Positions 47,457-60,700 of a DNA stretch of 64,000 nucleotides are shown one piece after another. The DNA lies in contig NC_091881.1 in the NCBI RefSeq assembly GCF_019399895.1, positions 1,800,501 through 1,864,500 on the forward strand, in the 5' to 3' direction. The notes under the pieces were generated by a model. It did not search any database. It saw nothing but the letters and a program-made list of their open reading frames with translations, and was not told the DNA's origin. Position 1 is the stretch's first letter. The number at the start of each line of letters is the position of its first letter. Position numbers and translations under genes: made by a program. The DNA comes from Cardiocondyla obscurior (taxonomy: Eukaryota > Arthropoda > Insecta > Hymenoptera > Formicidae).

Positions 47457-50400
47457 TCAGTCTTCTTCCTTCTTCTCGGGTTTCAAGTCCACCATTGCGT
47501 GTATCTCGTCAGGACTGTATCTGCAAACGTCGAACAAAATTAATTAACATAATTATTTTCAATTCTGATATACATATGTATAACTTTTGAAGGCTTAATA
47601 TTTATGTCAAGTATTTTAAATTTTTACTTACCCTAGAAGAGTTTGTAAGTCGCATACAAAGCGATATACGTATCGCTTGCCAGCAGTTTTGTGTATAATA
47701 TTCTTGTCGTAATAATAGCGTAAGCCTCGACTCAGCTTTTCGTAGTTCATTTTGGGCTTATTTTTGCGAATGCCCCAACGACGTGCAACTTCGTCCGGAT
47801 CGGTCAGCTTAAATTCCCAGCCGTCACCGGTCCACGAGATAAAACCTTGACACGCTTTGTCAGTTAAGAGCTCCAGCAAAAATTGCCACAGTTGAATTGG
47901 ACCTGATCCAGTAAAGCACGGTTGACCGCCTAAAAAAATATGTCGTTTTATATATTTAAGGCTTGATACGAAAAATTACAGTAAAAAAATTATTAAAATA
48001 CTTATTGAAAAGTCTGAAAAATTACAAATTAAATTTCGAGGAGCAACTGTTTGAATTTTTTGGTAACTATTTATCAGATATATTATAAAATTATCTGGTA
48101 AATAGATATTTACCTGGATAGCCGGCAAGCATTGAGCTCTGCAGTAACGGCTTTTGGTCCACATTATTGGCAATTGATGTGGGATGATGAGGATTGGAGG
48201 AATCTCGTGGTCCGAGACCTGCGAGAAACGCAGGGTGATGAGGAAGATGATCCCCAAGCCCAACACCCCATTGATCACCTCCGACGCCGCCGCCGCCGCT
48301 TCCAGTACCGCTTCCACTTCCGGGAACCGTTTGGAACGGCGTTGCATCGTACTGTCCGTATCCTCCACTCTCGCTGTAACCCTCGTGGTAGCGTCCTGAA
48401 GTAAAAAAAAAATGTCACTTTGAATTAATCGACTCAATTTAAATTTTAAACATGCTACATGTAAAAAAATTAATTTTATTTTATTAAATAATATTAACAT
48501 TATAGATTAATATAGTATAAATAAATTATAGTTATTCGGGAACATTGCTCTTTTAATAAATCTCTGCTACGAACCTCGAGGGTAATTCTTAAACGGTGAA
48601 GGCTGATACTTTGGCTCGATATGGATCCCACTGGCCCCATAGAAATCCGACGAGCTGTCCAAATTGTATGGATGTGGCGCTTGATGATCTTGTGGCAAAC
48701 TATGGTATTCGGATGCCTCGTCGTATCCCGAATAATGCGCCGGAGTCATGTAACTCTCCGTGGCAGTAGCGCTGACTCTCAAGTCGCTCTCGTTACTACC
48801 TGCACCCGCGAGTTCACCCCCGCTGCTGAGGCCACCTCCGCCGCCTTGAAGATGCTCGGCTATGTGATGATTATTGTAGTTCGCTGCAAAATGATTTATT
48901 TTGGTTAATTAAATATTTTCGACAATCCTGAAATCTTGTTGAACACGTTTTTCAAAAGCAATTAACCGCGCTCAGAGATTTTTTATCGAACGAAGTTTTG
49001 GGTTGAAAAGTTGACTGAAAATTGGTGACCGCTTCGCAGAGCAGTCTCGAAGAGTTAAAAGATAATTTCGAAATTATCATGTTTAAAAATTGAAAAATAA
49101 AATTTTAGTTGGTACACGATTTACAAAACCGTGCATGCACGATACTAGACGAGTGAGAATACTTACATTCCGTTTTGAGCTGATTTAAATTCCGTAGATG
49201 GATGTACGCGTTGTTGGCATTATTATTGTTGTTATTGTTATTGTTGTTATTACTGTTAGGAGTACTAGAGTGAGAGGTGGGTGGCTGGGTGCTATGGCTG
49301 TGGGGTGGAGGCGATGTTTCGTCTCGCTGACTTTCGTCTTGGCACACCGGGCTGCGGAGGTGATTGTAGCCGCCTGTAAATTCAAGAAAAAACAATTTGT
49401 CTTAATTAATTTTATTTTAACGCATCAATTTGTTTAATTTAAACCAATTTTTTATCAGTACGCTAAGTACAACTCGAAACAATGAATTAATTTATGAAAA
49501 TTGTAACTCTTACAATTACAATTATATTCTTATTAATTCCACGCTAAGTAAAAATGTTTCAAAGAGCTTTTCACTTAAACAATTAACGCTTTTTATTATT
49601 TCAATGCGTCCATTGTTTTCTCAAAATAAACCGCATCCTAATCTTATCAGCGAGCACCGAGTGATATCTTATTTTTTCAGCATCTCTTCGGTTAAAAAAA
49701 TTTTTTTCGTTTCTATCGAAATTGTGATGCATCCCTTTTCTCTCTCTTTTCCCTTTATTTTTATCAAAATCAAAGGCGCGTCGCGGCATCTGCGGGTGAT
49801 AAGCAGGAGGAGACGATGCTGTATCTCTCGTCACGGCACTCTGGCACTCCGCAGGGAGGAACCATCGCTGACACGTGGGCGGCGCGTATCTCGACGATTG
49901 GTCCGAACGAACTCCGCCTATTCTCAACTTCCGTTCTACGATCGCACGAAGCGTTTCGAGACGCGCGTTTAAATCGCCGTCGAGCGTGATAGCGATTGTC
50001 AAATTGGCGAATTGTAGTTGCAACATGCGATTCGAGACGAGACCTTTGCGGTGTAGATGAAAATAAACCGTGACTATGATTTTGACCAACCGCAGTCTAA
50101 GATACGTTCTTTAAATCGGGCAACTTTCGAAGAACCTGCTGATTAAAACCTAACATTATCCTATCTCGTACTTGGTGAGGCATTTTCAGGGCTCAAAATA
50201 TCGTTAAATAATGAACAAAAAGAGATAAGAGCAACCTTCCTCGGAGTTTATCCCTATGAGAAAGGATAGCGGTCGGAAGTGGAATGGTGGATTCACGTAT
50301 CTTATCTCGAAACTCTTGTTTGCTACTCGAGCTCGCTACTTTATATTTCACGATAAATAAAAATCTTCAATGCCGTCCCAAACGAAAATCAATGGAAAAT

Positions 50401-51845
50401 ATAACGCCAATAATAATTAGAACTAATAAAGCCATCAAGTAATGTCATTTTTGCGAGAAATCAAGCTTCTTATTACAAACCATTATTTTTTTTTTAAATA
50501 CAATGTAGGCTAAAACAAAAAAAAAAAAAGAAGAAGAAAACGCATGATTTAATTAAAATGCTCTTGTGATAGAAAATGTACCCTTCCCGATCCTACCGCT
50601 ATTAAAAAACATACAGCTTGATTTTAAATAAAACACGAGGTGGCTCGGATTTTTTTCGACGGGACGTGTGTTTTGAATCAAGGGGAAGGCCAAGTCATTA
50701 ACTTTAATTTCTAGGATTCACAGAGCGTCAATAAGAAGCAGGTGACGCCGCAAATACGTTCTATCTGTTAAGACGAAGCCAGGTGGCTCGCCAGGATTCT
50801 TATCGTTGAACCCTGACGCGTTTATAATATTGCGTATCTCCTCTTTCCCTTCTCTCCCCCCGGTCTCATTTACACGGCATAAGCGGCGCGGTTGGAACGA
50901 CTAACGCGTCCGCTGGAGAATTGATCTTTTGTTTAGTAACACGTGAAAATGCGATGAAATGCGGGCGATAGAGACGCCAGAGAATTACCATAATCCACTG
51001 GCTTTTACTTCGGGGTAACAGGGTGCTCTATCGCGCGCATGTGACGAGTCACCACCCCACATTCCCACACTTGCGTTTTAATAACGAAGGGAAAAGAAAA
51101 ACAGGTGTCGCACCGGCTACGAATCGTTAATTTTTGCCTGGCTGTCCTTAATTGAGCGTAATTGCAAACGGGGGGAGGCAGTGCAGAACCAGCTTTCAGA
51201 TATCACCTTTCAGTTCGCTCTAAAATTGTTTCTAAAGATGCGATGGATAATAAATTCTTGAAATAAAATATTAAGTATAGATTTTTTTTCCCCCCAACAT
51301 TTTTAATTATTTAATTTTGATAATTGCACGGCCCGATGGTTAGATATCTAAAAGGCAAGCGATTGCCTTTCGTTAACGGTTAAATTTGTCGATATGTGGC
51401 TGACGAAATAACGCGATCGCCCTAGGACACCGTGGATTCGTCCAGCGGCAGTTACATCACGAACGTCTTGGCCGCGCTTTCCCGTAGGAATAATTACTCG
51501 CGGAGCCCCTCCTGCTTTCCCATAACTCCCGTGTCCATGTGGCGACCGTGGCGTCGTTAATAGGGCCGTAGGGACAGACCCTGCATATTCCGAGTACACC
51601 TGCGAGGCTCGCGTGTAGGAGCTGCACCTCGCACCCCGTGTTTCATGGACGATGAGCGTGGGAGTGCAGCCTGGAGCTGGCCCTCACGCTGCACACACAC
51701 GCGCATGGCTTTCTCTCTCTTTCTCTTTTTATCTATTTATCTTTCTCTCCTCTCTTTTTCTATCTTTCTTTTCGAAGCCAGTCATCGTTTAGAATTTCAG
51801 GCATAACGCGCTTAAAAATGTGCCTCCAACTATAATTAGAGTAAG

Positions 51846-51876
<31 letters not shown>

Positions 51877-54800
51877 TATTTCTATCGCAAAAATTTAACT
51901 TTCCTGAAACAAGATAACTCCGAACTGCGATTACTAATTACCGCTAACTATTATTCCCACTTTGTAGCTACAAATGCGCAAACAACTATTATGTTAAAAT
52001 TAACGCCGTTTCGTGACCGATTGGCACGCGGTCGCATCTATCTTCAAAGTATAATTCATCGCGACATACGGCGTTTCATTTTTACAAGCTAAACAGATAA
52101 GAACGGTCACAAATTGTCAACGTAATCGTGCATGCGTTTAACTTATTATTCTTGCCGCAACAAAAAAGCCTAAGACCTAAAGATCTAACGACGAACGCGT
52201 TGAATCAACGATCGATTAAAATATCGAAACCGTAAAGTAGAAATTAAAAAAAAATTTTAACAACTATAAAGTCTTTAAAATATTCTTCTTTTTTTTTCCT
52301 TTCTCCAATTACGCATGTTCCCTAAATGTAGCTCTTACTGTCGAACCCCATGACCCAAAGCTCTCGTTAATTAATAGATCAACAGACGGGAACATTTCGG
52401 CAGCTACGACGAGCTGGGGAAGCCTATCTCGGAACGGAGGGAAGCCGTCGCGCGAGAAAGTGGGAACGAGGCACGGTCGGGCTCGCCGGGCTATGGCATA
52501 TCGAGTGGGCAAAAGTAGCAGCAGCCGCGTATCAGCTGTGAAACAGGTGCCGAGGACTGGCAAAGCCTGCCGGCCGCTTAGGCGGCAGTAACGGTGAGCA
52601 ACGAAGGCGGTGGCGGGCAGTAACAGGAGCAGCGGCGGCGACAACGACGGCGGCAGCCTCGTGGCACGTGCCAAATCGAATGAAACGCCCGGTCGGCGTG
52701 CACAGCTGCTGTCTGCCGAGGCACCAGATAGAAAGAGAGGAAGAAAGGAGAGGAGAACGAGCCGCGCCGAGCAGCCCGGCGGCCTCTTGAAAATTAAAAC
52801 CTGCCTCACGAATGTTCTCGACTCGCTAGCTGCCGGAAGGTCATTATCTTCGGCCCGGAGGAACTCATGGCTGCGATCTGCATCAGGATCCGGGACTCTC
52901 GTTAGGACGAAATCGATAGTTCGCCACGTGGACCCTCGCCTCGGGACCGTTTCCCGGCGTCCTCAATTTTTCTCGTATCACTTTCGTGACGAACGAGTAT
53001 GAACCGTGTTCGAGAAATGATATCGAGCTTTCCGGGAAAAATCTAATTTAATATTTCGTACAATAGCGACATGCGTCACACACGACCTTTGTTATATGGA
53101 ATCGTCATCTACTTTTGTTCGCCTAATCTCCGTGCCGTCTGACGATAAATTCGATATTAAAAAAAACAAAACGTTTCAAGACGAGGTTTATCAAACGTGA
53201 TTAATGTTCTTTTAATTTGAAGGACTAATTAGAATATTCAAATCAATCAACTACGCTGTTCTCGGTAGTGAAGCGTATTAACCTCCAGATGAAACACCGG
53301 GTTATCGAAGCTCAAGATATTTATTACCCCGATTTACGCGAATAAGTAAATGATAATGAACTCAACTCAACACAGAATTCCTTTTTAGCTAATAGCAACG
53401 CGTATGGATTTCGTAATCTCTTCGCGTACAACTTAGCGGAGGCATCCCGACGGTTCTTTCTATTGAAATAAATAACACCGCCGTTAAAACAATGCGCCAG
53501 GAGAGAAAACGTTAACGGCCCCGCAATCGCGTTAAAACGAAAGTAACGACCGTGCTCCGCTTTATCGCCGTCTATCTATCGCGTATGCACAACAATGCAT
53601 AAAGGCCGCGAAACGACGCCGCTTTTTCTCCCGGCCGTGCCAGAGTCCGCGGATTTTGTACCTGTCGTGGTCCTGAATCGTTCCTTTTACTTGAAACGCA
53701 CACGTCCGCACGCCCGCGCTGAGCGTTACACGTACACGGCGACGCGATGAGCACGGCTCGTAAAAAAGTCGTCCATGACGACGGCACAACGAAATCGCGC
53801 ATTGTTCGTTAGACCGGTGACCTGTGAACTCTCCCACACTCCAGCCTACCTCGCGGCTGCATCTGTGTGCACGCCACACGCACGCACGTTCACGCACCCG
53901 GGGAATCTACATAATCGCGAGTATTACGAGAAGAAAAGCGTCGCTCGTCCCAACCGCCTCCGCGTTATTAATTATCGGCACTAAGCGGAATAATCGGATA
54001 GAGAAAAATCGAGCGCATGGGATAGAAAAAAGGCTATTTTTTTTTTCTCTCTTAGAGACTGAGTAAAGTCCCGAGAATCACGAGAGAAAATTACGCGCGC
54101 GGAAAACTTGTCAATTTCATGTTTTAATTATTCATTCGATGCCAAACATCGCATTAATTTTTTCGCGTTACACGGACTTCCCTCCCTTAATTGCGTCTTT
54201 TCAAAGTGGGAAGACTTTACTCTTCTCCTGACTGTCGTCACGAATAAAAGTTCTCGTAGCCGATGATTAATGATCTAGAAATCACATCGTAACGATACTG
54301 ACGGACGCGCGAGTGTGCCCAGACTCCGAATGACGAAAAATCATGACGCTACGACTTTTTTTTTCCAGACGCGCGCGGACAGCTTTTAGACGCGTAATAC
54401 ACGATCGATCTTGAATACGTAATTTTTTCCACCGGTATGAAATAGAAATGTGAATAATATCTCGAATCAAATCGTTGAAGAAAATTTAACAGCCTTAATT
54501 AATCGACAATTCAAAATTCATTCACCTTAATAAATCGTTCGCTCGTCAGTCAGTTCATTAAAGGCTCACAATTACTTAATCTGAATAATTAAAAGCATCA
54601 TTAATTTTCAATTCATAGTTATCAAAAGAGCATGTAACAAAAAAAAAATGTAACGGTTAAAGATTTAATGGTAAACCGCAGCTCGCGAATCGTCGCATTT
54701 ATTCGTTTTCCTTGGAAGAGGATCGGTCGCGCGGGCAGGACGACGACCGAGTTGGATTCGATTTACTTTATGAACTGCGACATCGATATCTTGGTTCGCG

Positions 54801-56065
54801 TACAACGTTGATGCAATTTTGATCTCCGGACCCGGTGCAATTCGACGTATCCGAAGCGTGTAACCCGAGCTCCCAAGCGTGTGCCGCCGAGACCTTGCGC
54901 GATACGCTTTATTGCCGGCTTAACGAGGGCCACACCTTAACGGGGAAGGACGAGAGACGTGCATCGCGAACAAAAGATCCTTATGTTCAAAGTAACGACA
55001 TAGTTACGGGCCATTATGCAGATAGCCGAATGTTATAATTGTGATACACCGCCGTAAGATAAATTGATATTTAGAGATAAAAAGATATTTGAAAAATTAC
55101 GTAGCGTTCAATCGATTCTCGTATGCGTTTCTCGAAGCTTTAGATTCGTAAATTTGGAAACTATCATTTTATTCGACTGATATCGAAGAAAAAGTGATAA
55201 ATATCTTGCCGTTGAGACGGCCCCGATTGAAAATTATTAGAATTTTATTGCCGTCTGGGTTATCGCGTAACTTGCAAATAATTCTGTCTACTCATATGCA
55301 ACTCCCGACTTTTGACCTCACACGCTAAAGACAATCGTTCGATAACATCGTCAGACCGAAACCACAAAGGCATTAAATAATAAGCATCGATTGACACTTA
55401 GGATTTACTGTAACACCTTAATGTAGAACGCGATAATTTCTACGCCAGACGCCGATACATTTCGATCGTTAAATTTTCTTCGAGTCTGAAAAAAAATCCG
55501 AAAACTGTCTACAAAGACTAGCAGCTTGAAGGTAAAACGATAAACTACGTTCCAAAATTAATCGTCGAAAAAGAACAGTAAAACGCACGGTTAATTTCCG
55601 TATAATCGGTACGACAACTCCATTTAACCGACTTCTCGAATCGTACATTAAGTACGCGAAAAATCATAGAGTTTAATAAGTAATTAACGAATAGCATGCA
55701 AGTGGCAAGCTCACGATCGCAGCTTCGGAGCTACGCGTAAATGATTAACGACTCATTTAACGAGTATCTTATCGCCGGTTTACAGTATCGCGACCTGTGA
55801 TCGAAATAAAAATCTTTCCGAGTGTCCAAATCTGGTTGGCGAGGATGAAGGTACCTGGCGTGTGGGTGGTCGCGTCCAAGGAGACCGGCGGCAGCACGCT
55901 GCCGCCGCCGCTGCCGTTGCCGTTGCCGCGCGTGATCGCGTGCTGATGGGAATGCTGATGATGCGGATGATGGCTGGTGAGAGGCTCCGCCTCTTGGTAC
56001 GCGGGGTAATCGGCGTAGAACGGTTCGTGGCCTGTCATCAGCGTGTCCAGCATCTGGAGCACCAT
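47457..56065 (-). CDS. pnt: ETS transcription factor Pointed, P1-like isoform
   Basis: Minus-strand exons are 56065..55855, 49373..49167, 48883..48575, 48395..48114, 47929..47632 and 47520..47457. All are GT-AG and in phase, giving 456 residues. The N-terminus (MVLQMLDTLMTGHEPFY) is followed by His-, Gly-, Asn- and Ser-rich disordered sequence. Exon 5 holds the ETS domain (about 344-430): IQLWQFLLELLTDKACQGFI, WTGDGWEFKLTDPDEVARRW, and the recognition helix MNYEKLSRGLRYYY with its two DNA-contacting arginines. The C-terminus YSPDEIHAMVDLKPEKK matches Pointed/ETS1. Pointed is the activator at the end of EGFR/Ras/MAPK signalling. No PNT/SAM exon is present in this window, so this is the form like fly PntP1. 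PNT exons of a P2-like form may lie beyond the right edge. Confidence 0.93.
49374..55854 (-). other. pointed intron 1 (about 6.5 kb)
   Basis: Mixed, mostly AT-rich intron. It holds a long A-run at 51847-51871 and a GC-rich island at about 52.42-52.98 kb. A Gly/Pro-containing minus-strand frame at about 51348-51602 follows a GCAG-type acceptor, but I could not place it in pointed because no donor gives the needed phase 1. Confidence 0.75.
52420..52980. promoter_or_regulatory. GC-rich island inside pointed intron 1
   Basis: CpG-rich stretch with GGCGGCGG and GCAGCAGC repeats. Overlapping open frames on both strands (166 codons minus, 130 codons plus) show no domain. It could be an enhancer or an extra pointed promoter. 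Confidence 0.3.
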
Positions 56066-57770
56066 TTCCGAAGACGCGACGGCGTTAACGTTGCCGGTCC
56101 CGCTGCCGCTGCTGCTGCTGCTTCTGCTGTTGCTGCTGCCGGTCGTGAGCGCGCCGATATCGCCGCCGGTCGCGTACGCGTCGACTATTATGCCCGGCGC
56201 CTGCCCCGAAGGCCGCGACGTCCCGACGCTCACGACGCCCGCCGTGACGTCGCCTTCGATTGTCCCGCGCGACGACGACGTTGGTCACTCCTCGGTGACG
56301 AACGCGCGACCGACCTTACGACACGCCGTTCGCCAGAACGTTGCGCATCGCGCGGTGTGTCGCAACGCGCTCGTTGCGACGACTACGGCGGCGATCTCCT
56401 CGGTTTCCTTCGCGTTATCGTCTCCTGCCAGGTCTCGTCGCCCTCCGCTCCTCGCGGTCGGCATAGACTCTTCAGAACGTCACCTATCCTCGAGAGATTC
56501 CGGACCGGGAGATTTCAACGACCGATCGACAATATCTTTGCCTTTTTATTTTTTTTTTCTTTTCTTATCTAAGATGTTACTCGGAAGACCCGAGGTTTCT
56601 TTCCCGCGCAGAGAATCGTTTGTCGTTTAGCCGCAAAGCGACGCAACAGGTGTCTCCCCGGCTGGCCGCATCGGCTCTTTCCTTTTCCGTTGACTCAGCT
56701 GCACGCAGCTGAGTTTAGTAGTCCTCAGGTATCGCTTCCTCGTCCTGGTACGATCCCACAACCTGGGATGCGGTCGTGGTCCCCGGTCGGCCAGTTCACC
56801 GTGTGTTCACAGCTCCACAATCGACTTTAATTCTCAAAACTGTTCCCTTAATTACTCACCGCGTTCATCATCTCCCGGGTAATTTTCTCGATCACTCGCC
56901 GGGGCGTTCAGCTCGCGCGCAGAACCGAGATCGATTTTCCGGACGGTACTCCTCACTGATTACTAATTACTCACTGCGTTCAGTTCCACAATCCCTTCCC
57001 ACCCGTTTTACGGACGAGATTGAAACTCGCCGTTTACGTCTCAATCTCTCACACCGTTCGCTCCCGCGAAGAGGCTCGAATTTCGAAAGGGTATCCGCCG
57101 TGTCCCTCGCTCGGCCAAACACGGTACGCTATCCGCGCGGGATTGCACCTCGCCACTGCGAACGCGTTACGTTGAACAACGCGGAGACGTGTCTCGTCGG
57201 GCACAGAGATCGCTCACTCTCGCGTGCAACTCCTGGCGCGCACTCCTCCACTTGACGCGAGCGCGCGTGTCACTGTGACGAAGCGCCGCGCCGTTTCCGC
57301 TCCACGGTGCGCGGCCCTCCTCGCCCTCCGCGGACCCTACCGTTCCGCGCCCCGTCTCTTTCATCCTCCATCGCATTTTCCTCCTCTCTCTCCCCGCTCG
57401 TGGGGCCCAGACCGGCGATTCTTACCGTCTCGCACGGTTATACCCGGTGTCGCATTGGTGCCGCACGATGGAGGTGGAAGGTGGGAGTTCACGTGCCCGC
57501 TCGAGTGGGGCTGCATCACGAGTAGAGGGGCACGAGATAGGAAACCCGACCGCTTGTTCAAGGGGGGTGAACAAGGGGAAACTCGAGAGCAAGGAAGGAG
57601 AGAGAAAGGGAGGGCGCGGGGAAAGATCGCTAGCAAGAAGAAGGGAGATCGCAAAACGCCCCCTCAGAGCTTCAACCACCTGCTGCCACCGTTGCCGTCA
57701 TCGTCATCGTCATCGTCATCGCGTCCTTTCGCGCACTTACGTACGTTAATACCCGACGCCCGTACCTTTG
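56066..57770 (-). promoter_or_regulatory. CpG-rich 5' UTR and promoter region of pointed P1
   Basis: GC- and CpG-rich sequence lies over and upstream of the first coding exon, with pyrimidine-rich tracts and a 22-bp palindrome containing TGACTCAGC (56691-56714). The coding frame stays open upstream of the chosen ATG for about 75 codons to a TGA, but only GTG or other non-ATG starts occur there, so that part is treated as 5' UTR. Confidence 0.5.
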
Positions 57771-60700
57771 ATTGATGCGACTCGGATCTCGCTTGTCGAC
57801 GACGACGAACGACGCCTGATCCGTAATCACTTTCGTGAATAAAAATGTAGATCTATCTCACAAAATTCGGCACATGTATAATTTCTACAAGTTTTTTTTT
57901 TTTTTAAGTCTATAACGTAATAATTTATATAATTTATAGGTATTTAGTCAGTCTTACATACCGCACAAAAATGTTGCAAAATTACTAAATAAAAAAAAAA
58001 TTGAATTTCTTGCCACTTTACACATATGTATATTCATCGCGTTCACTTCTCAATTAATGAAAAAAAAATTCTCTTCATATTCGTCGAAAAAACAGCGCAA
58101 TAACGCGTAAACGAGATAAAATTGTAACGATAATGATAATAATAGCGACATCAGAAAAATGGCAGTTGTGTGCGTGCTGCATCAAGTCGAACTTTTATAA
58201 TTCCCGTCATTATCTCTTAACGAGAATGGCAATACGTGGGCGATTTCGCGTATGTGACGTCGCATAACGAGAAATATTCGCACAAAGCGGGAGACGAAGT
58301 GATAAGGTATCGCAATAAACGTCCGATGCGGATAGTCTCGCATATCTCGTGAATTTGATTGTCACGTTGAAATCGCCAATGGGAAAACGGCAACCAGTAA
58401 GCTAATAACAAGTTAGTAATCGGCCGGTTAGTAATGGCGTAATTCATAATGGTGAAACGTAATGCGTCTCATCTACACGCGCAAAGGCCAATGTGACCCG
58501 CAATTACCACGGTACTTTAATTAATTAGACATCGCTGCAAAAGCACACATTATATCAATATCGTTATAATGTCTTGGTCGTTTTCATTGATTAAAAATAA
58601 TACGAAAATAATATAAAATATGTATATGTATATGTACGTATCGCAAATACTTAATAAAAATCATGTACCTCGTAATAATCGATAAAATCATTACCAAACA
58701 TGCGCGCAACGTGCACTTATCATTTATAAAATTTCATTAATTACTCTCTGAGTCAAAGTTTGCGGAATCGTATGCTTTCATAAAATCTAATAAAGAGCAA
58801 TAAAAGGCGCAATGCGCCGCAATTCGCAGGGATGTTGTACAATTTCACGTAACGTATTCCGACTTGATTCGGGCGAGACAAAGAAACGCGCCGGCCGGAG
58901 TATTCCGGTGTTGATTACGCAGCGTTTCGCCGCGGCAGATCTTTGCGTGGCCAAGTACCGCGCCTCGCGGTGGTGATGAACGCGTTTCGACGCGAGCCGA
59001 GAGGGACAGGACCTAGCCTATTTTTGAGAGGGGGCTGCGACCGGAGGGGAGGCGGAGGCGCGCAACAGACCGGATGTTGAGAGGCGAGGCAACGGGGGTT
59101 TCTCTGTTCGGCGGCGGTCTCGCACGTGATGCAGAGGGGACCGGAAGCGCTCACTCCCCTACGCCTCGTGCCTCTCTCGAGCTCTTGTGTAGCCTCGGCG
59201 GCAATAGTAATGGGACTTACGAGGGCCGCACAATAAGAACGCGCGCGCTTCGTTACCGCTCTTTTTTTTTTTTTTTTTTTTTTTAACATAAAATTGAATT
59301 TATATTGACATTTAAAAACATTAATATACTTTACGATTAAATAAGCGTAAGAATTTTATATTGTACATATATTCTGCTCACGATATATTTGCAAAAATAC
59401 TATTTGCAACCATTCAATGTAAAAAAAATTTAATAAATAAAACAAAATAAAATAAGAAAACGGTTGTCAATTGCTATTATTTATTTTCTGTCCACGGAAA
59501 ATATCAGTAAAATCTACTGCAAAGAGAATCGCTATTATAACGTATATTCTCGACAGAACTAGTCACACAAGACGATCTGGTTCTCTTCTTCTTTCTCTCA
59601 ATCGAGACACGCTCTCGAAGTGAGCAACAATACTGGTGGCGAAGCGGTTCTAAGGAGGGTGCATTTACGAGTGCATTAAGGGAGAAGTACTCGAGGACAT
59701 TATAAAACTATCTTGCCGCCCCGAAGTGGTATTGGGGTAGGTTCCCCTCTCTCTCTCTTTCCTTTTACTACCAGTCCTGCCCAGCGACTTCCGGTTGTAA
59801 CGTGAGCTCCGAATATCGCTCCTGCTTTTTTTTTTCTTCGCCCCTACCTTCTCCCTCTGGTCCCGACTCGCCCGTTCCTTTTATTTACTTTCATCGCGAT
59901 ATTTTTTACGTTCACGATTGAACATGCCAAATGTGCTAATTTGACCGACTGTGTTTCGCCTATTGATAAAAAATAAGCAACTTTATTTTTAATTTACCGA
60001 GAATAATTTATTAATTCAAATAAGTAATTACTTGAATTATTTGACTAAAGTAACGCTGAAACTCTTCCAAAAAGGATCTCTGCGGCACGAGACATTTATG
60101 CCAGAGAGGGAACGTACTTTTCTATTTCCGGTCGACTCGTATATTTACCTTACGTCGTTCATCACGGCGTATGTGTACGAAAACCTTGACGATGACTATG
60201 ATGACGACGACGACGACGACGGCAACGGCGGCGGCGATGGTAGTGGCGCGAAGGAGCACGATACGCACGAACGGGAAAGAAAGGACGAAAAAAAAAAAAG
60301 AAAAAAGAAAAAAAAAGAAAAGAAACGCAGACATACGTACGTGCACGCACACGCGCGTACGTATGCCGCACGGTCGTGTCACGAGTTCTGAATGAGTAAG
60401 AGGCTTTGTAGACCCTCGAGGCGGTGTACGAACTATGAATGAACGAGTGAATGAATACAACCTGTGCCAACTACCCTTCCCGCCCGCCCCTTCGTGTCCT
60501 GCAGACGCGCCCCTTTCTTCCTGCTTCTATTCGCTTCATCCCTAGACGAGCCTCCTCTACTTCTATCCCGCTACGCGGTCGCCCTTTATATCCTTTTTTT
60601 GCCCTAAGTATCTGCGGTGGCACCATATGACTCGCCGCCAGAAACGCATTCGCGCAGCAATTGCGAATCGCGGATTTCTTCGGGACGACCTTAAACGTAC

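Noticed and set aside
48132..48404. Plus-strand open frames over 48.1-48.4 kb
   Set aside because: Antisense shadows of the Gly-rich pointed exon.
51348..51602. Possible extra pointed exon with SPHGHGSYGKAGGAPR
   Set aside because: It has an acceptor-like start, but no donor gives phase 1 needed to join the exon at 49373. Homology not recognised.
52309..52809. 166-codon minus-strand frame in the pointed intron
   Set aside because: Competes with an overlapping plus-strand frame, is Leu/Pro/Arg-rich from GC-rich repeats, and no homologue is recognised.
55855..56233. GTG start at 56233 for Pointed
   Set aside because: Animal nuclear genes rarely start with GTG. The first ATG at 56065 is preferred, with the upstream part noted as uncertain.
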